Part shown: positions 28,548 through 38,253 of the stretch, in pieces
How the letters are laid out: every line of letters starts with the position of its first letter
Position numbering within the stretch: the first letter of the stretch is position 1
NCBI RefSeq assembly: GCF_020526085.1
Contig: NZ_CP084874.1
Coordinates: 3,348,001-3,412,000 of the forward strand
Source: Klebsiella africana
GTDB taxonomy: Bacteria; Pseudomonadota; Gammaproteobacteria; Enterobacterales; Enterobacteriaceae
Length of the DNA: 64,000 nt
Reading direction: 5' to 3'
Translations under genes and position numbers: made by a program
The notes under the pieces: generated by a model
Seen by the model: the letters and a program-made list of their open reading frames with translations, nothing else
Databases searched by the model: none
What the model was told of the DNA's origin: nothing

Positions 28548-29339
28548 ATGGCAAAAGCAACCCATCCCCTGTTGTTACGCCTCGCCCCCTGGCTGCTGCC
28601 GGTGGGAACCGTCATTGTCTGGCAGCTGGCCTCATCCGTCGGCTGGCTGTCGACGCGGGTGCTGCCTTCGCCAGAGGGAGTATTGAAAGCGTTCTGGACG
28701 CTCTCGGCCAGCGGTGAGCTGTGGCAGCATCTGGCCATCAGTTCGTGGCGAGCGCTGGTCGGCTTCGCCATCGGCGGTTCCATCGGGCTGGTGCTCGGCC
28801 TGATCAGCGGCCTGTCACGCTGGGGCGAGCGTCTGCTGGACACGTCGATCCAGATGTTGCGCAATGTGCCGCATCTGGCGCTGATCCCGCTGGTTATTTT
28901 GTGGTTCGGCATCGACGAGACCGCCAAGATCTTCCTTGTGTCGCTGGGCACCCTGTTCCCGATCTATATCAACACCTGGCATGGGATCCGCAATATCGAC
29001 CGTGGGCTGGTGGAGATGGCGCGCAGCTATGGTTTATCCGGCTTCGCCCTGTTCCGTCACGTGATTTTACCCGGCGCCCTGCCCTCGATTATGGTCGGCG
29101 TGCGTTTTGCCCTCGGTCTAATGTGGCTGACGCTTATTGTCGCCGAAACCATCTCGGCGAATGCTGGCATCGGTTATCTGGCGATGAACGCGCGTGAATT
29201 TCTGCAAACCGACGTGGTGGTGGTCGCCATCATTCTTTACGCCATCCTTGGCAAACTGGCCGACGTCAGCGCCCAGCTGCTGGAGCGCCTCTGGCTGCGC
29301 TGGAATCCGGCATATCATCTTCAGGAGGCTAACGCATGA
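28548..29339 (+). CDS. ssuC: Alkanesulfonate ABC transporter permease SsuC
   Basis: 263 residues with about six membrane helices and the permease-ATPase coupling loop ([20 protein letters not shown], about 158-177). The start at 28548 follows GAGGAGGCACTG and gives [20 protein letters not shown]; the frame open back to 28314 lies inside ssuD and is not used. Its end overlaps ssuB by 4 bp (ATGA). Confidence 0.96.
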   Translation: MAKATHPLLLRLAPWLLPVGTVIVWQLASSVGWLSTRVLPSPEGVLKAFWTLSASGELWQHLAISSWRALVGFAIGGSIGLVLGLISGLSRWGERLLDTSIQMLRNVPHLALIPLVILWFGIDETAKIFLVSLGTLFPIYINTWHGIRNIDRGLVEMARSYGLSGFALFRHVILPGALPSIMVGVRFALGLMWLTLIVAETISANAGIGYLAMNAREFLQTDVVVVAIILYAILGKLADVSAQLLERLWLRWNPAYHLQEANA

Positions 29340-30109
29340 ACACTGCCCGTCTCAACCAAGGTATCCCGCTGCTGCTGAACGGGGTGACTAAACGCTATGG
29401 CGATAACACCATTCTTAACGAGCTGGATCTGCATATTCCCAGCGGCCAGTTTGTGGCGGTGGTGGGCCGCAGCGGCGGCGGCAAAAGTACCCTGCTGCGC
29501 CTGCTGGCGGGACTGGAAAAACCGAACGCCGGCGAACTGCTGGCGGGCGTGACGCCGCTGGCGGCGATCCAGGACGACACCCGGATGATGTTTCAGGATG
29601 CGCGCCTGCTGCCATGGAAAACGGTGATTGATAACGTAGGGTTGGGGTTAAAAGGGGCCTGGCGCGACGCCGCCCTGCAGGCACTGGCCAGCGTCGGGCT
29701 CGAGAACCGCGCGCAGGAGTGGCCGGCGGCGCTGTCGGGCGGGCAAAAGCAGCGCGTTGCGCTGGCCCGCGCCCTGATCCATCGCCCGCGCCTGCTGCTG
29801 CTGGACGAGCCGCTGGGGGCACTGGATGCCCTCACCCGTTTGGAGATGCAGGAGCTGATCGTCTCCCTGTGGCAGGAACATGGCTTTACGGTCCTGCTGG
29901 TCACCCACGACGTCAGTGAAGCGGTGGCCATGGCCGACCGGGTGCTGTTAATTGAAGAGAAGAAGATTGGACTCGATTTAAGCGTGGATATCCCACGACC
30001 GCGACGCACCGGTTCGGCGAAGCTGGCCGAGCTGGAGGCGGAGGTACTGGATCGGGTGATGAAACGCGGCAAGAGCGAAAGCGCGCCGCGTTTATTTAGT
30101 CATGGCTAA
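29336..30109 (+). CDS. ssuB: Alkanesulfonate ABC transporter ATPase SsuB
   Basis: 257 residues, one ABC cassette: Walker [10 protein letters not shown] (about 43-51), Q-loop [12 protein letters not shown], signature [15 protein letters not shown], Walker [14 protein letters not shown] and the switch His [10 protein letters not shown]. It energises SsuC. It is the last gene of the operon and is followed by a REP-type inverted pair. Confidence 0.96.
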   Translation: MNTARLNQGIPLLLNGVTKRYGDNTILNELDLHIPSGQFVAVVGRSGGGKSTLLRLLAGLEKPNAGELLAGVTPLAAIQDDTRMMFQDARLLPWKTVIDNVGLGLKGAWRDAALQALASVGLENRAQEWPAALSGGQKQRVALARALIHRPRLLLLDEPLGALDALTRLEMQELIVSLWQEHGFTVLLVTHDVSEAVAMADRVLLIEEKKIGLDLSVDIPRPRRTGSAKLAELEAEVLDRVMKRGKSESAPRLFSHG

Positions 30110-30115
30110 CTAACG

Positions 30116-30195
30116 TCCCCGGCCCACGCTTCGCTCGGCCGGGCTACCAAATCGCACAGCGCTGTAGCCCCGGTAAGCGAGAGCGCAACCGGGGA
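30116..30195. repeat. REP/BIME-type inverted pair between ssuB and pepN
   Basis: Two REP-like hairpins in opposite orientation: GTAGCCCGGCCGAGCGAAGCG read on the minus strand (30118-30147), and GTAGCCCCGGTAAGCGAGAGCG on the plus strand (30164-30195), joined by a short spacer. They lie between the convergent ends of ssuB and pepN, a usual place for BIMEs, where they can protect 3' ends or bind gyrase or IHF. Confidence 0.75.
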
Positions 30196-30206
30196 TTTTG
30201 CGGCCG

Positions 30207-32822
30207 TTACGCCAGCGCCTTACTGATTTTCTCGAACAGATCGCCGGAGAGATTCTCCAGCCCCTTCAACTGCTCCAGCGCGGCGCGCATCAGCGCCTGC
30301 CGCTTCTCATCATAACGTTTCAGACGAATCAACGGCTCAATCAGGCGCGACGCCACCTGCGGGTTGCGCTGGTTCAGCTCAGTCAGCATCTCCACCAGGA
30401 ACTGGTAACCGCTGCCATCTTCAGCATGGAATGCCGCCGGGTTGCTGCTGGCGAAAGCGCCAATTAACGAGCGCACACGGTTTGGGTTGCTCATGCTGAA
30501 CGAACGGTGGTTCAGCAAACCACGTACCGTTTCCACTACGTTGGCCGCCGGGCTGGTGGACTGCAGGATAAACCACTTATCCATCACCAGACCGTCCTGA
30601 TGCCATTTGTCATCGTACTCCTGCATCAGCGCATCGCGGCACGGCAGTTCAGCCGCAACCGCTGCCGACAGTGCAGCCAGCGCGTCGGTCATGTTATCCG
30701 CCTGGTGATATTGTGCCGCCACCAGCTTATCGCCCAGCGTCGGCTCCGCAAACGCCAGATAGCGCAGACAGGTATTGCGCAGGGCGCGCTTACCGATATC
30801 GGCGTGCTCCACCCGGTAGCTGTCGAGCTTATTGGCGTTATATACCGCGAGGAATTCGTCCGCCAGTTCGTTCGCCAGGGTACGGGTGAGCGCTTCGCGC
30901 ACGGTGGCGATAGCGATCGGATCGATAATCGCGAACATCTCGGCGATTTCGTTGGCCGACGGCAGGGTTAAGATCTCAGCGGCCAGCGCCGGGTCAATTT
31001 TCTCATCCAGCAGGATGGCGCGGAAGGCATCGGCTACGTGCACCGGCAGCGACAGCGGCTGGCCCTGCTGATGGCGGTTGACGTTCAACTTGATGTAGGT
31101 CGCTAGCAGGCTCTGCGCCGCATCCCAGCGCGAGAAATCATTCCGCGCGTGACGCATCAGGAAGGTCAGCTGCTGATCGCTCCACTTATATTCCAGTTTG
31201 ACGGGTGCTGAAAATTCGCACAGCAACGCCGGCACCGGCTGGAAATAGACGTTATCGAAGACGAAAGTCTGCTCGGCCTGGGTCACATTGAGCACAGGGT
31301 GTACTGGATGGCCACCCTTCTGCAGGGGGATCACCTTGCCTTCGTTATCGTACAGCTCAATGGCAAACGGAATATGCAGCGGCTGCTTCTCGGCCTGCTC
31401 GGCGGTCGGCGGCGTACGCTGGCTGATAGTCAATGTGTACTGCTCGGTTTCCGGGTTGTAGTCATCATGCACGGTAACGATTGGCGTACCGGACTGGCTG
31501 TACCAGAGGCGGAAGTGCGACAGATCAACGTTAGAGGCATCTTCCATCGCCTGCACGAAATCGTCGCAGGTGGCGGCGCTGCCGTCATGGCGTTCAAAGT
31601 ACAGCTGCATCCCTTTCTGGAAGTTTTCTTCACCCAGCAAGGTATGCAGCATGCGGATCACTTCGGCACCCTTTTCATAGACTGTCAGGGTGTAGAAGTT
31701 GTTCATCTCGATCACCATATCCGGGCGGATCGGGTGCGCCATCGGGCTGGCGTCTTCGGCAAACTGCAACCCGCGCATGGTGCGCACGTTGTTGATGCGG
31801 TTCACCGCACGTGAGCCAAGGTCAGAGCTGAACTCCTGATCGCGGAAGACGGTCAGTCCCTCTTTCAGGCTGAGCTGGAACCAGTCGCGGCAAGTGACGC
31901 GGTTGCCGGTCCAGTTATGAAAATATTCATGACCAATCACCCGCTCAATATCGAGGTAGTCTTTATCGGTGGCGGTATCGGTGCGTGCCAGGACATATTT
32001 GGAGTTAAAGACGTTCAGCCCTTTATTCTCCATCGCCCCCATATTGAAGAAGTCGACGGCGACAATCATATAGATATCAAGGTCGTACTCGAGGCCAAAG
32101 CGCTCCTCATCCCACTTCATAGAGTTTTTCAGCGAGGTCATCGCCCACGGCGCGCGATCGAGGTTGCCGCGATCGACGTACAGCTCCAGCGCCACTTCGC
32201 GGCCAGAGCGGGTGCGGAATGAATCGCGCAGGACGTCAAAATCACCGGCCACCAGCGCAAACAGGTAGCACGGCTTCGGGAACGGATCCTGCCACTGTAC
32301 CCAGTGACGACCGTTCTCCAGCTCTCCTTCCGCCATACGGTTGCCGTTGGAGAGTAAGAACGGGTATTTCGCTTTGTCGGCGATAATTTTGGTAGTAAAG
32401 CGCGCCAGCACATCCGGACGATCCAGATACCAGGTAATATGGCGGAAACCTTCCGCTTCGCACTGGGTGCACAACGCTTCGCCTGACTGATACAGGCCTT
32501 CCAGCGCGGTGTTCGCTGCCGGGCTGATCTCATTGACGATGGTCAGGGTGAAATGCTCCGGCAGGCCGCCGATCACCAGCTGATTGTTTTCTTCTTTATA
32601 GTCACTCCACGGCTGGCCGTTCACCTGCAGAGCGATCAGGGTCAGATCTTCGCCGTCCAGGCGCAATGGCACATCAGACGCAGCCGCGTGGCGGGAGACC
32701 TTGCTCTCGGCCGTAACAACGGTTTTTGCGGCATCCAGGTCAAAGGTCAAATCGATATCGCTAATCAGATACTCCGGCGCACGATAGTCGTGGCGGTATT
32801 TGGCTTGGGGCTGTTGTGTCAT
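30207..32822 (-). CDS. pepN: Aminopeptidase N
   Basis: 871 residues, M1 family. It removes N-terminal residues from peptides in the cytoplasm and is the main aminopeptidase in E. coli. The substrate motif GAMEN (in FFNMGAMENKGLN) and the zinc motif HEYFHNW (about 298-304, HExxH), with the downstream Glu in SLKEGLTVFRDQEF, are present. The C-terminal helical domain completes the family length. The start gives MTQQPQAKYRHDYRAPEYLI. Confidence 0.97.
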   Translation of the reverse strand: MTQQPQAKYRHDYRAPEYLISDIDLTFDLDAAKTVVTAESKVSRHAAASDVPLRLDGEDLTLIALQVNGQPWSDYKEENNQLVIGGLPEHFTLTIVNEISPAANTALEGLYQSGEALCTQCEAEGFRHITWYLDRPDVLARFTTKIIADKAKYPFLLSNGNRMAEGELENGRHWVQWQDPFPKPCYLFALVAGDFDVLRDSFRTRSGREVALELYVDRGNLDRAPWAMTSLKNSMKWDEERFGLEYDLDIYMIVAVDFFNMGAMENKGLNVFNSKYVLARTDTATDKDYLDIERVIGHEYFHNWTGNRVTCRDWFQLSLKEGLTVFRDQEFSSDLGSRAVNRINNVRTMRGLQFAEDASPMAHPIRPDMVIEMNNFYTLTVYEKGAEVIRMLHTLLGEENFQKGMQLYFERHDGSAATCDDFVQAMEDASNVDLSHFRLWYSQSGTPIVTVHDDYNPETEQYTLTISQRTPPTAEQAEKQPLHIPFAIELYDNEGKVIPLQKGGHPVHPVLNVTQAEQTFVFDNVYFQPVPALLCEFSAPVKLEYKWSDQQLTFLMRHARNDFSRWDAAQSLLATYIKLNVNRHQQGQPLSLPVHVADAFRAILLDEKIDPALAAEILTLPSANEIAEMFAIIDPIAIATVREALTRTLANELADEFLAVYNANKLDSYRVEHADIGKRALRNTCLRYLAFAEPTLGDKLVAAQYHQADNMTDALAALSAAVAAELPCRDALMQEYDDKWHQDGLVMDKWFILQSTSPAANVVETVRGLLNHRSFSMSNPNRVRSLIGAFASSNPAAFHAEDGSGYQFLVEMLTELNQRNPQVASRLIEPLIRLKRYDEKRQALMRAALEQLKGLENLSGDLFEKISKALA

Positions 32823-33148
32823 AAAAAACCTTTAGCATCTTCGGTAAAGTGTCGTCCCAGTCTATTCCTGTTGTGTCAAACGCGCTATGCAGAATCTTCA
32901 TCTTTTCAACGTGAAACACGGAAATCGCTACATTTTGTTAACACTCGCGGCACGAAATGCCCTCGACCCGACGCAAAGCTTGTGGTGTGATCCATGTTCA
33001 ATATATTAAACTAGGCCTCGCAAATGACCGTCAGCGTCGCCGTCGCTCGCCATCGCGGGACAGAGTCGGGTAATAAAGGTATACTCCGCCTCCTTTTTCC
33101 GCGTTGGTTTGGATGGAACGCTCCAGTGAGAGGATGCTACTGCGCACC
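32823..33148. other. pepN/pncB divergent promoter region
   Basis: A 326-bp gap between divergent genes. A TATACT box at 33080-33085 is a candidate -10 for pncB. No convincing NadR palindrome was found by eye, and no other gene is seen. Confidence 0.45.
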
Positions 33149-34351
33149 ATGACACAATTCACTTCTCCTGTACTGCACTCGCTGCTTGATACGGATGCCT
33201 ACAAGCTGCACATGCAGCAGGCTGTCTTCCACCACTACGGTGATGTACATGTGGCGGCGGAGTTTCGCTGCCGTGGAGACGACCTGCTCGGCATCTATGC
33301 CGACGCGATCCGCGAGCAGGTGGAGTCCATGCGCGACCTGAGGCTGCGGGATGATGAATATCACTGGCTGTCCACTCTTCCCTTTTTCCGCCAGGATTAT
33401 CTCGACTGGCTGCGCGATTTTCGCTATGACCCGCGCCAGGTCACGGTCAGCAATGACAATGGCAAGCTGAACATTCGCCTTACCGGCCCGTGGCGGGAAG
33501 CTATCATGTGGGAAGTCCCGCTGCTGGCAGTGATAAGCGAGCTGGTCCATCGCTATCGTTCACCGGAGATGGGCATCGATCAGGCGCTAAACACGCTGGA
33601 ACATAAGCTAGGCGACTTCGCCAGCATGACCGCGGACCTCGACATGAGCGCCTTCCGTCTGATGGACTTCGGCACCCGCCGCCGTTTTTCACGCGAGGTG
33701 CAGGAAGGTATTGTGCGGCGTCTACAGCAGGAGCCATGGTTTGTCGGCACCAGTAATTACGATCTGGCGCGCCGTCTGAATTTAACCCCGATGGGCACCC
33801 AGGCCCATGAGTGGTTCCAGGCCCACCAGCAGATCAGCCCCAGCCTTGCCAGCAGCCAGCGAGCGGCCCTTGCCGCCTGGCTGGAAGAGTACCCCGACCA
33901 GCTGGGCATCGCGCTGACCGACTGCATCACTATGGATGCGTTCCTGCGTGATTTCGGTCCGGAATTCGCCACCCGCTATCAGGGGTTGCGCCACGATTCC
34001 GGCGACCCGGTGGAATGGGGAGAAAAAGCTATCGCCCATTATCAGAAGCTCGGTATCGATCCGCTGAGCAAAGTGCTGGTCTTCTCCGATAATCTCGACC
34101 TGGCGAAAGCCGTCGATCTGTATCGCCACTTCGCCTCACGGGTGAAGCTCAGCTTTGGTATCGGCACCCGTTTAACCTGCGATCTGCCGCAGGTTAAACC
34201 GCTCAATATCGTGATTAAGCTGGTGGAATGTAACGGCAAGCCGGTGGCGAAACTCTCCGACAGCCCGGGGAAAACCATTTGCCACGATAAGGCCTTCGTC
34301 CGCGCCCTGCGCGAGGCGTTCGACCTGCCGCCGATTAAAAAGGCAAGCTAA
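33149..34351 (+). CDS. pncB: Nicotinate phosphoribosyltransferase
   Basis: 400 residues, the E. coli length. It converts nicotinate, PRPP and ATP to nicotinate mononucleotide in NAD salvage. Visible are [20 protein letters not shown] near the N-terminus, the substrate region [12 protein letters not shown] and the PRPP-side loops [13 protein letters not shown] and [13 protein letters not shown]. The frame is open back to 33104, but the ATG at 33149 gives the family start [16 protein letters not shown]. In E. coli asnS lies next; here a five-gene block intervenes. Confidence 0.97.
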   Translation: MTQFTSPVLHSLLDTDAYKLHMQQAVFHHYGDVHVAAEFRCRGDDLLGIYADAIREQVESMRDLRLRDDEYHWLSTLPFFRQDYLDWLRDFRYDPRQVTVSNDNGKLNIRLTGPWREAIMWEVPLLAVISELVHRYRSPEMGIDQALNTLEHKLGDFASMTADLDMSAFRLMDFGTRRRFSREVQEGIVRRLQQEPWFVGTSNYDLARRLNLTPMGTQAHEWFQAHQQISPSLASSQRAALAAWLEEYPDQLGIALTDCITMDAFLRDFGPEFATRYQGLRHDSGDPVEWGEKAIAHYQKLGIDPLSKVLVFSDNLDLAKAVDLYRHFASRVKLSFGIGTRLTCDLPQVKPLNIVIKLVECNGKPVAKLSDSPGKTICHDKAFVRALREAFDLPPIKKAS

Positions 34352-34357
34352 AAAACA

Positions 34358-34387
34358 TGGCCCGACGGCATTCTGCTATCGGGCCAA
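34358..34387 (-). terminator. Terminator of the diaminopropionate operon
   Basis: TGGCCCGA ... TCGGGCCA hairpin. On the minus strand it is followed by ATGTTTTTT, so it terminates the 34394-39465 operon; it may also stop pncB transcripts, though its plus-strand side lacks a T run. Confidence 0.8.
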
Positions 34388-34393
34388 TCAATA

Positions 34394-35560
34394 TCACTCC
34401 TGCGGCAGACGGGCTCTGACGACCTCGGCAAAATACTCCGCGCCAGTTAGCAATATCTCATCATTAAAGTCGTAGCAGGCATTATGCAACGGTGTATTGC
34501 CCTGAGCATCTGAACTATCGCCGTTGCCTAAAAAGATGAAACAGCCGGGGATTTTTTGCAGAAAAGCGCCAAAATCCTCCGAAATCATCATCTGTGCGAC
34601 GTTGCCGTCCACCTTCTCAGCCCCTACCACGTTAATCGCAGCGGTGACCGCTACATCAACGCATTGCTGCCAGTTCACCGTTGGCGCAAATTCATGGGTA
34701 TAGCTGAACTGGCACGTCGCACCGTGCATCGCGCAAATCGCTTCGCTAATGGTACGCATTCGTTCTTCGAGCAGCATCTGCACCTCCGGTGCAAAGCTGC
34801 GCGTATCCCCTTTGATTTCGACGTGCGTCGGAATCGCATTGCGGATGCCATCGGTGTGCAGTTCAGTACAGGAAATGACCGCTGGCACGTTCGGATCAAC
34901 ATTTCGCGAAACAATTGTCTGCAAAGCCAGGATGATTTCCGCCGCAATGACCAGCGGATCTTTCGCCATATGAGGCCGCGCCGCATGCGCTCCCTGCCCT
35001 TTAATACGAATAATAAAGTTATCTTCACTGGCCATAATGCCACCGACTCGCGTGGCGATAGTCCCGGCTTTCATACCCGGCATATTATGCAGACCGTAGA
35101 TTTCCTCTATGCCAAAGCGTTCAATAACGCCATCGTCCATCATCGCTCTGGCGCCATAGCCAGGTTCCTCAGCAGGCTGAAAAACAAAGCAGACCGTGCC
35201 GTTAAAATTCTGCCGCTGCAATAGCAACTGTGCCGCGCCCAGCGCAATGCAGGTATGACCATCATGTCCGCAGCCGTGCATCCGCTCGGCGGTCATGGAG
35301 CGGTAAGACCAGTCTCCCTGTTCGGTCAATTGAATGGCATCGATATCGGCACGAATAGCGATAACGCCCTTCCCGTCGCCGCATTTCAATCTCCCCACCA
35401 CCCCGGTTTTGCCAATATCGCGGTGCACCTCAATGCCCATAGCTTCGAGCTTTTCGGCAATAAACCGTGAAGTATTCTGCTCCTCGAAGGCGCTTTCCGG
35501 ATGGGCATGCAAATAGTGACGCCAGGCGATAAGCTGCTGCTTTAGCTGTTGCTGATTCAT
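34394..35560 (-). CDS. M20D-family amidohydrolase (N-acyl amino acid hydrolase-like)
   Basis: 388 residues, peptidase M20D family (hippurate hydrolase, aminoacylase or IAA-amino acid hydrolase type). Metal-binding signatures are IAIRADIDAIQLTEQ, MHGCGHDGHTCIALG (about 100-114), FVFQPAEEPGYGARAMM with the catalytic Glu pair, and the C-terminal metal His in GNTPLHNACYDF. Such enzymes remove acyl groups from amino acids. There is no signal peptide, so it is cytoplasmic. The AGGAG ribosome site is clear. It is the last gene of the operon, 18 bp after the carbamoylase-like gene. The exact substrate is unknown; neighbours suggest an acylated amino acid handled with DpaL. Confidence 0.82.
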   Translation of the reverse strand: MNQQQLKQQLIAWRHYLHAHPESAFEEQNTSRFIAEKLEAMGIEVHRDIGKTGVVGRLKCGDGKGVIAIRADIDAIQLTEQGDWSYRSMTAERMHGCGHDGHTCIALGAAQLLLQRQNFNGTVCFVFQPAEEPGYGARAMMDDGVIERFGIEEIYGLHNMPGMKAGTIATRVGGIMASEDNFIIRIKGQGAHAARPHMAKDPLVIAAEIILALQTIVSRNVDPNVPAVISCTELHTDGIRNAIPTHVEIKGDTRSFAPEVQMLLEERMRTISEAICAMHGATCQFSYTHEFAPTVNWQQCVDVAVTAAINVVGAEKVDGNVAQMMISEDFGAFLQKIPGCFIFLGNGDSSDAQGNTPLHNACYDFNDEILLTGAEYFAEVVRARLPQE

Positions 35561-35578
35561 TCTCTGCTCCTGTAAACA

Positions 35579-36817
35579 TTAGTCCATACGCTGGGCGCGC
35601 TGTAAAACCACCTGCAGCAGCACATTGGCGCCAGCAATCAGATCTTTGGCTGCGCTATGTTCTTTGACGTTATGGCTAATGCCATCGACGCAGGGGACAA
35701 AAATCATCCCGGCGGGACATACCGACGCCATAAATTGTGCATCGTGTCCGGCGCCGCTTGGCAAACGTCGGTAACTGAGCGCCTGACGCTCCGCCTCGGC
35801 TTCCACCGCATTGACGATCTCATCGGCAAAAATGACCGGATTAAAGCGCACCAGTGAGCGGCTGGTTATCTCCACGCCCTCTTCCTGCGACGTTTTCGCG
35901 ACAAATTCGGCCAATTGCTGCTCTGCCAGACATAAGATCGCATTATCGGTATTGCGGAGATCCACTGACATGACGACATGGTTGGGAATGACGTTGATTA
36001 GATTAGGCTTCACGCTGAAATGTCCAACGGTAGCTACCTGATTACCACCAAGGCTTAGCGCCAGCTCACGGGCAAAAACAGCGATTTTCGCAGCCGCCAG
36101 CCCGGCATCACGTCTCATGGACATTGGGGTAGTACCCGCATGATTCGATACGCCTCTTAGGGTAAATTCCTGCCACGAAATACCCTGTACGCCGGTAACC
36201 ACGCCAATATCAATCTGCTCTTTATCAAGAATTGGTCCCTGCTCGATATGCAGCTCAACGTAGCTATCTACCGCCATATCTCCCGGCTGACGTTCGCCTT
36301 TATAACCAATGTTACGCAGCGCTTCATCGAGCGTGATACCGTCGAGATCTTTTGCCGCGAGCGCCTGCGCCAACGGATACTCGCCGGCAAACACCACGCT
36401 GCCCATCATATCGGGCTGAAATCGCACCCCCTCCTCGTTAGTAAAGAAGGTTACCGCCAACGGTCGTCGGGTGCGGATCCCGGCATCCTGGAGGGTGGCA
36501 ATCACCTCAAGGCCGGCCATAACGCCGTAGTTGCCATCGTATAACCCACCGGTGGCGACGGTATCGATATGTGACCCCATCATCACCATCGGCAACGTCT
36601 CCTCGCCGTGATAAACGCCGGTGACATTGCCGATAGCATCAATTGACACGCTCAGGCCCAGCGCCTTCATGCGGGCTACAACAAAGTCCCTGCCGGCTTT
36701 ATCTTCGGCAGTCGCTGCCAGGCGGCATACGCCGCCACCTGGCAGCGCACCATGTTCGCCAAGTGCATACAGGGAATCGATAAGCCGTTGGCCGTTAATC
36801 TGCAGATAATGACTCAT
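35579..36817 (-). CDS. M20-family Zn hydrolase, N-carbamoyl amino acid hydrolase / allantoate amidohydrolase type
   Basis: 412 residues of the hydantoinase/carbamoylase (HyuC/AllC) family. Conserved blocks: MMGSHIDTVATGGLYDGNYG (first metal His and bridging Asp), FFTNEEGVRFQPDMMGS (catalytic Glu), ELHIEQGPILDKEQIDIGVV (metal His), SNHAGTTPMSMRRDAG and SGAGHDAQFMA. Family members hydrolyse N-carbamoyl-L-amino acids, beta-ureidopropionate or allantoate, releasing ammonia and CO2 from a ureido group. Nothing else here suggests purine or allantoin breakdown, so a ureido or carbamoyl amino acid is more likely; that is inference from the operon. Confidence 0.82.
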   Translation of the reverse strand: MSHYLQINGQRLIDSLYALGEHGALPGGGVCRLAATAEDKAGRDFVVARMKALGLSVSIDAIGNVTGVYHGEETLPMVMMGSHIDTVATGGLYDGNYGVMAGLEVIATLQDAGIRTRRPLAVTFFTNEEGVRFQPDMMGSVVFAGEYPLAQALAAKDLDGITLDEALRNIGYKGERQPGDMAVDSYVELHIEQGPILDKEQIDIGVVTGVQGISWQEFTLRGVSNHAGTTPMSMRRDAGLAAAKIAVFARELALSLGGNQVATVGHFSVKPNLINVIPNHVVMSVDLRNTDNAILCLAEQQLAEFVAKTSQEEGVEITSRSLVRFNPVIFADEIVNAVEAEAERQALSYRRLPSGAGHDAQFMASVCPAGMIFVPCVDGISHNVKEHSAAKDLIAGANVLLQVVLQRAQRMD

Positions 36818-36841
36818 ATAACATCTCGCTAATAATGGTGG

Positions 36842-38131
36842 TTATTGGAACATGCCGTAAAAAATGGCAGATACGGTGATAAGACCGATCAGGGTGACGA
36901 AAACGTTGCTCGCTTTACCGCGCCAGGGGGCAAGCACCGGTAATTTATGAATGGCGTACATAGGCAACAGCAGCAGAATTGCCGCCCCAGTGGGACCGCT
37001 GATGCATTCGATAATACCGAGGATACTGGGATTCTTGTACGCGGCGAACCAGCAGGTAAGCACCATAAACACCAGGATGACCGCGTCGACGAGGCGAATA
37101 CCTGGTTTTTTACCGCGTGCGGCGGCGGCCTCCAGAATCAGGTCGCGCAGCGATTCATAGGCGCCGATGTAGTGGCCAAGAAATGATTTAGTAATAGCGA
37201 CAAAGGCGATAATCGGCGATAGCCAGGCAATAATCGGTGTATCGTACTGATTGGCCAGATAGGACAAAATCGACAGATTCTGGGCTTTGGCTTCCGCCAG
37301 TTGCTGCGGCGACAGGCTTAACACGCAGCTGAGAACAAAAAACAGCACCACCACCGTCATGAGCAGGATACCGTAGCGCTGGATCTGCGCACATTTACCC
37401 TCAGCGAGCGCCAGACCGTAACGCTGCTTCTGGCGCACCACCATCGGCGAAATGATGGGATAGTGGTTAAACGACATCACCAGTACCGGGAAGGTCATCC
37501 ACAGGGATAACATGATCCCCTGCCCATCGCCCGTGGCGCTGAAGCTTACAGTTTGCAAAATTGCGCCGTTCCAGTGCGGAATCAGAAAAAGTGCCATAAA
37601 AATAAGCGAGATGATGAAGGGATAAACCAGAGTGCTCATCACCCGCATTATCAAACGCTGTCCGAAACGGACGATAAACATCAACCCGAGGATCAGAACG
37701 ATGGCCACCAGCGACCGGGGAGGCTCGGCCATTGCCAACTGGTGGGTGATAAAGCTCTGCGCGGTGTTGGTAATAGCCACCGCATACATAATCAGAATGG
37801 TATAGACGGCGAAGAAATAGATGACGGTAAATACTTTTCCCGCCAGCGCGCCAAAATGCTCGCCAATAACATCGGTAATACTGCTTTCCGGCGTATTGGA
37901 AGAGTAAATGAATCTCGCCAGACCGCGGTGAGCCAGATAAGTAATAGGAAAAGCGAGGACAAAAACAATCAGCAGCGGCCAGAAGCCGCCAATTCCGGCA
38001 TTAATCGGCAGAAACAGCACCCCGGCGCCAATGGCGGTACCGAACAGGCCAAGGACCCAAACGGTATCTTCGCTATGCCACTTTGCGGGATCGGAACATC
38101 CTTTATTGATAATTATATTTTCAGTATTCAT
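36842..38131 (-). CDS. HAAAP-family amino acid permease (SdaC/TdcC-like)
   Basis: 429 residues with about 11 hydrophobic helices and the N-terminal helix VLGLFGTAIGAGVLFLPINA typical of the hydroxy/aromatic amino acid permease family, which includes the serine carrier SdaC and threonine carrier TdcC. Other shared parts are VLVMSFNHYPIISPMVV and ITKSFLGHYIGAYESLRDLI. Likely proton- or sodium-coupled import. It lies between dpaL (122 bp upstream) and the carbamoylase-like gene (24 bp downstream), so it probably imports the operon's substrate. No strong ribosome site is seen. Confidence 0.85.
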   Translation of the reverse strand: MNTENIIINKGCSDPAKWHSEDTVWVLGLFGTAIGAGVLFLPINAGIGGFWPLLIVFVLAFPITYLAHRGLARFIYSSNTPESSITDVIGEHFGALAGKVFTVIYFFAVYTILIMYAVAITNTAQSFITHQLAMAEPPRSLVAIVLILGLMFIVRFGQRLIMRVMSTLVYPFIISLIFMALFLIPHWNGAILQTVSFSATGDGQGIMLSLWMTFPVLVMSFNHYPIISPMVVRQKQRYGLALAEGKCAQIQRYGILLMTVVVLFFVLSCVLSLSPQQLAEAKAQNLSILSYLANQYDTPIIAWLSPIIAFVAITKSFLGHYIGAYESLRDLILEAAAARGKKPGIRLVDAVILVFMVLTCWFAAYKNPSILGIIECISGPTGAAILLLLPMYAIHKLPVLAPWRGKASNVFVTLIGLITVSAIFYGMFQ

Positions 38132-38253
38132 CGGTCAGGTTCTCTCTATGCATGACGCGAAAGCGCGTATGTTTTCGTTATGAGTCAGAACGCTTGTCAT
38201 ACCGAGGGCTTGTAGGGTAGGTAAGATGGCCCCCTTGTTATTGTCGATAGCGC

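Noticed and set aside
30116..30195. Insertion sequence remnant between ssuB and pepN
   Set aside because: The two inverted hairpins match REP/BIME structure and there is no transposase sequence or target duplication.
33104..33148. N-terminal extension of pncB
   Set aside because: It adds an unconserved stretch; the 33149 start gives the usual 400-residue enzyme.
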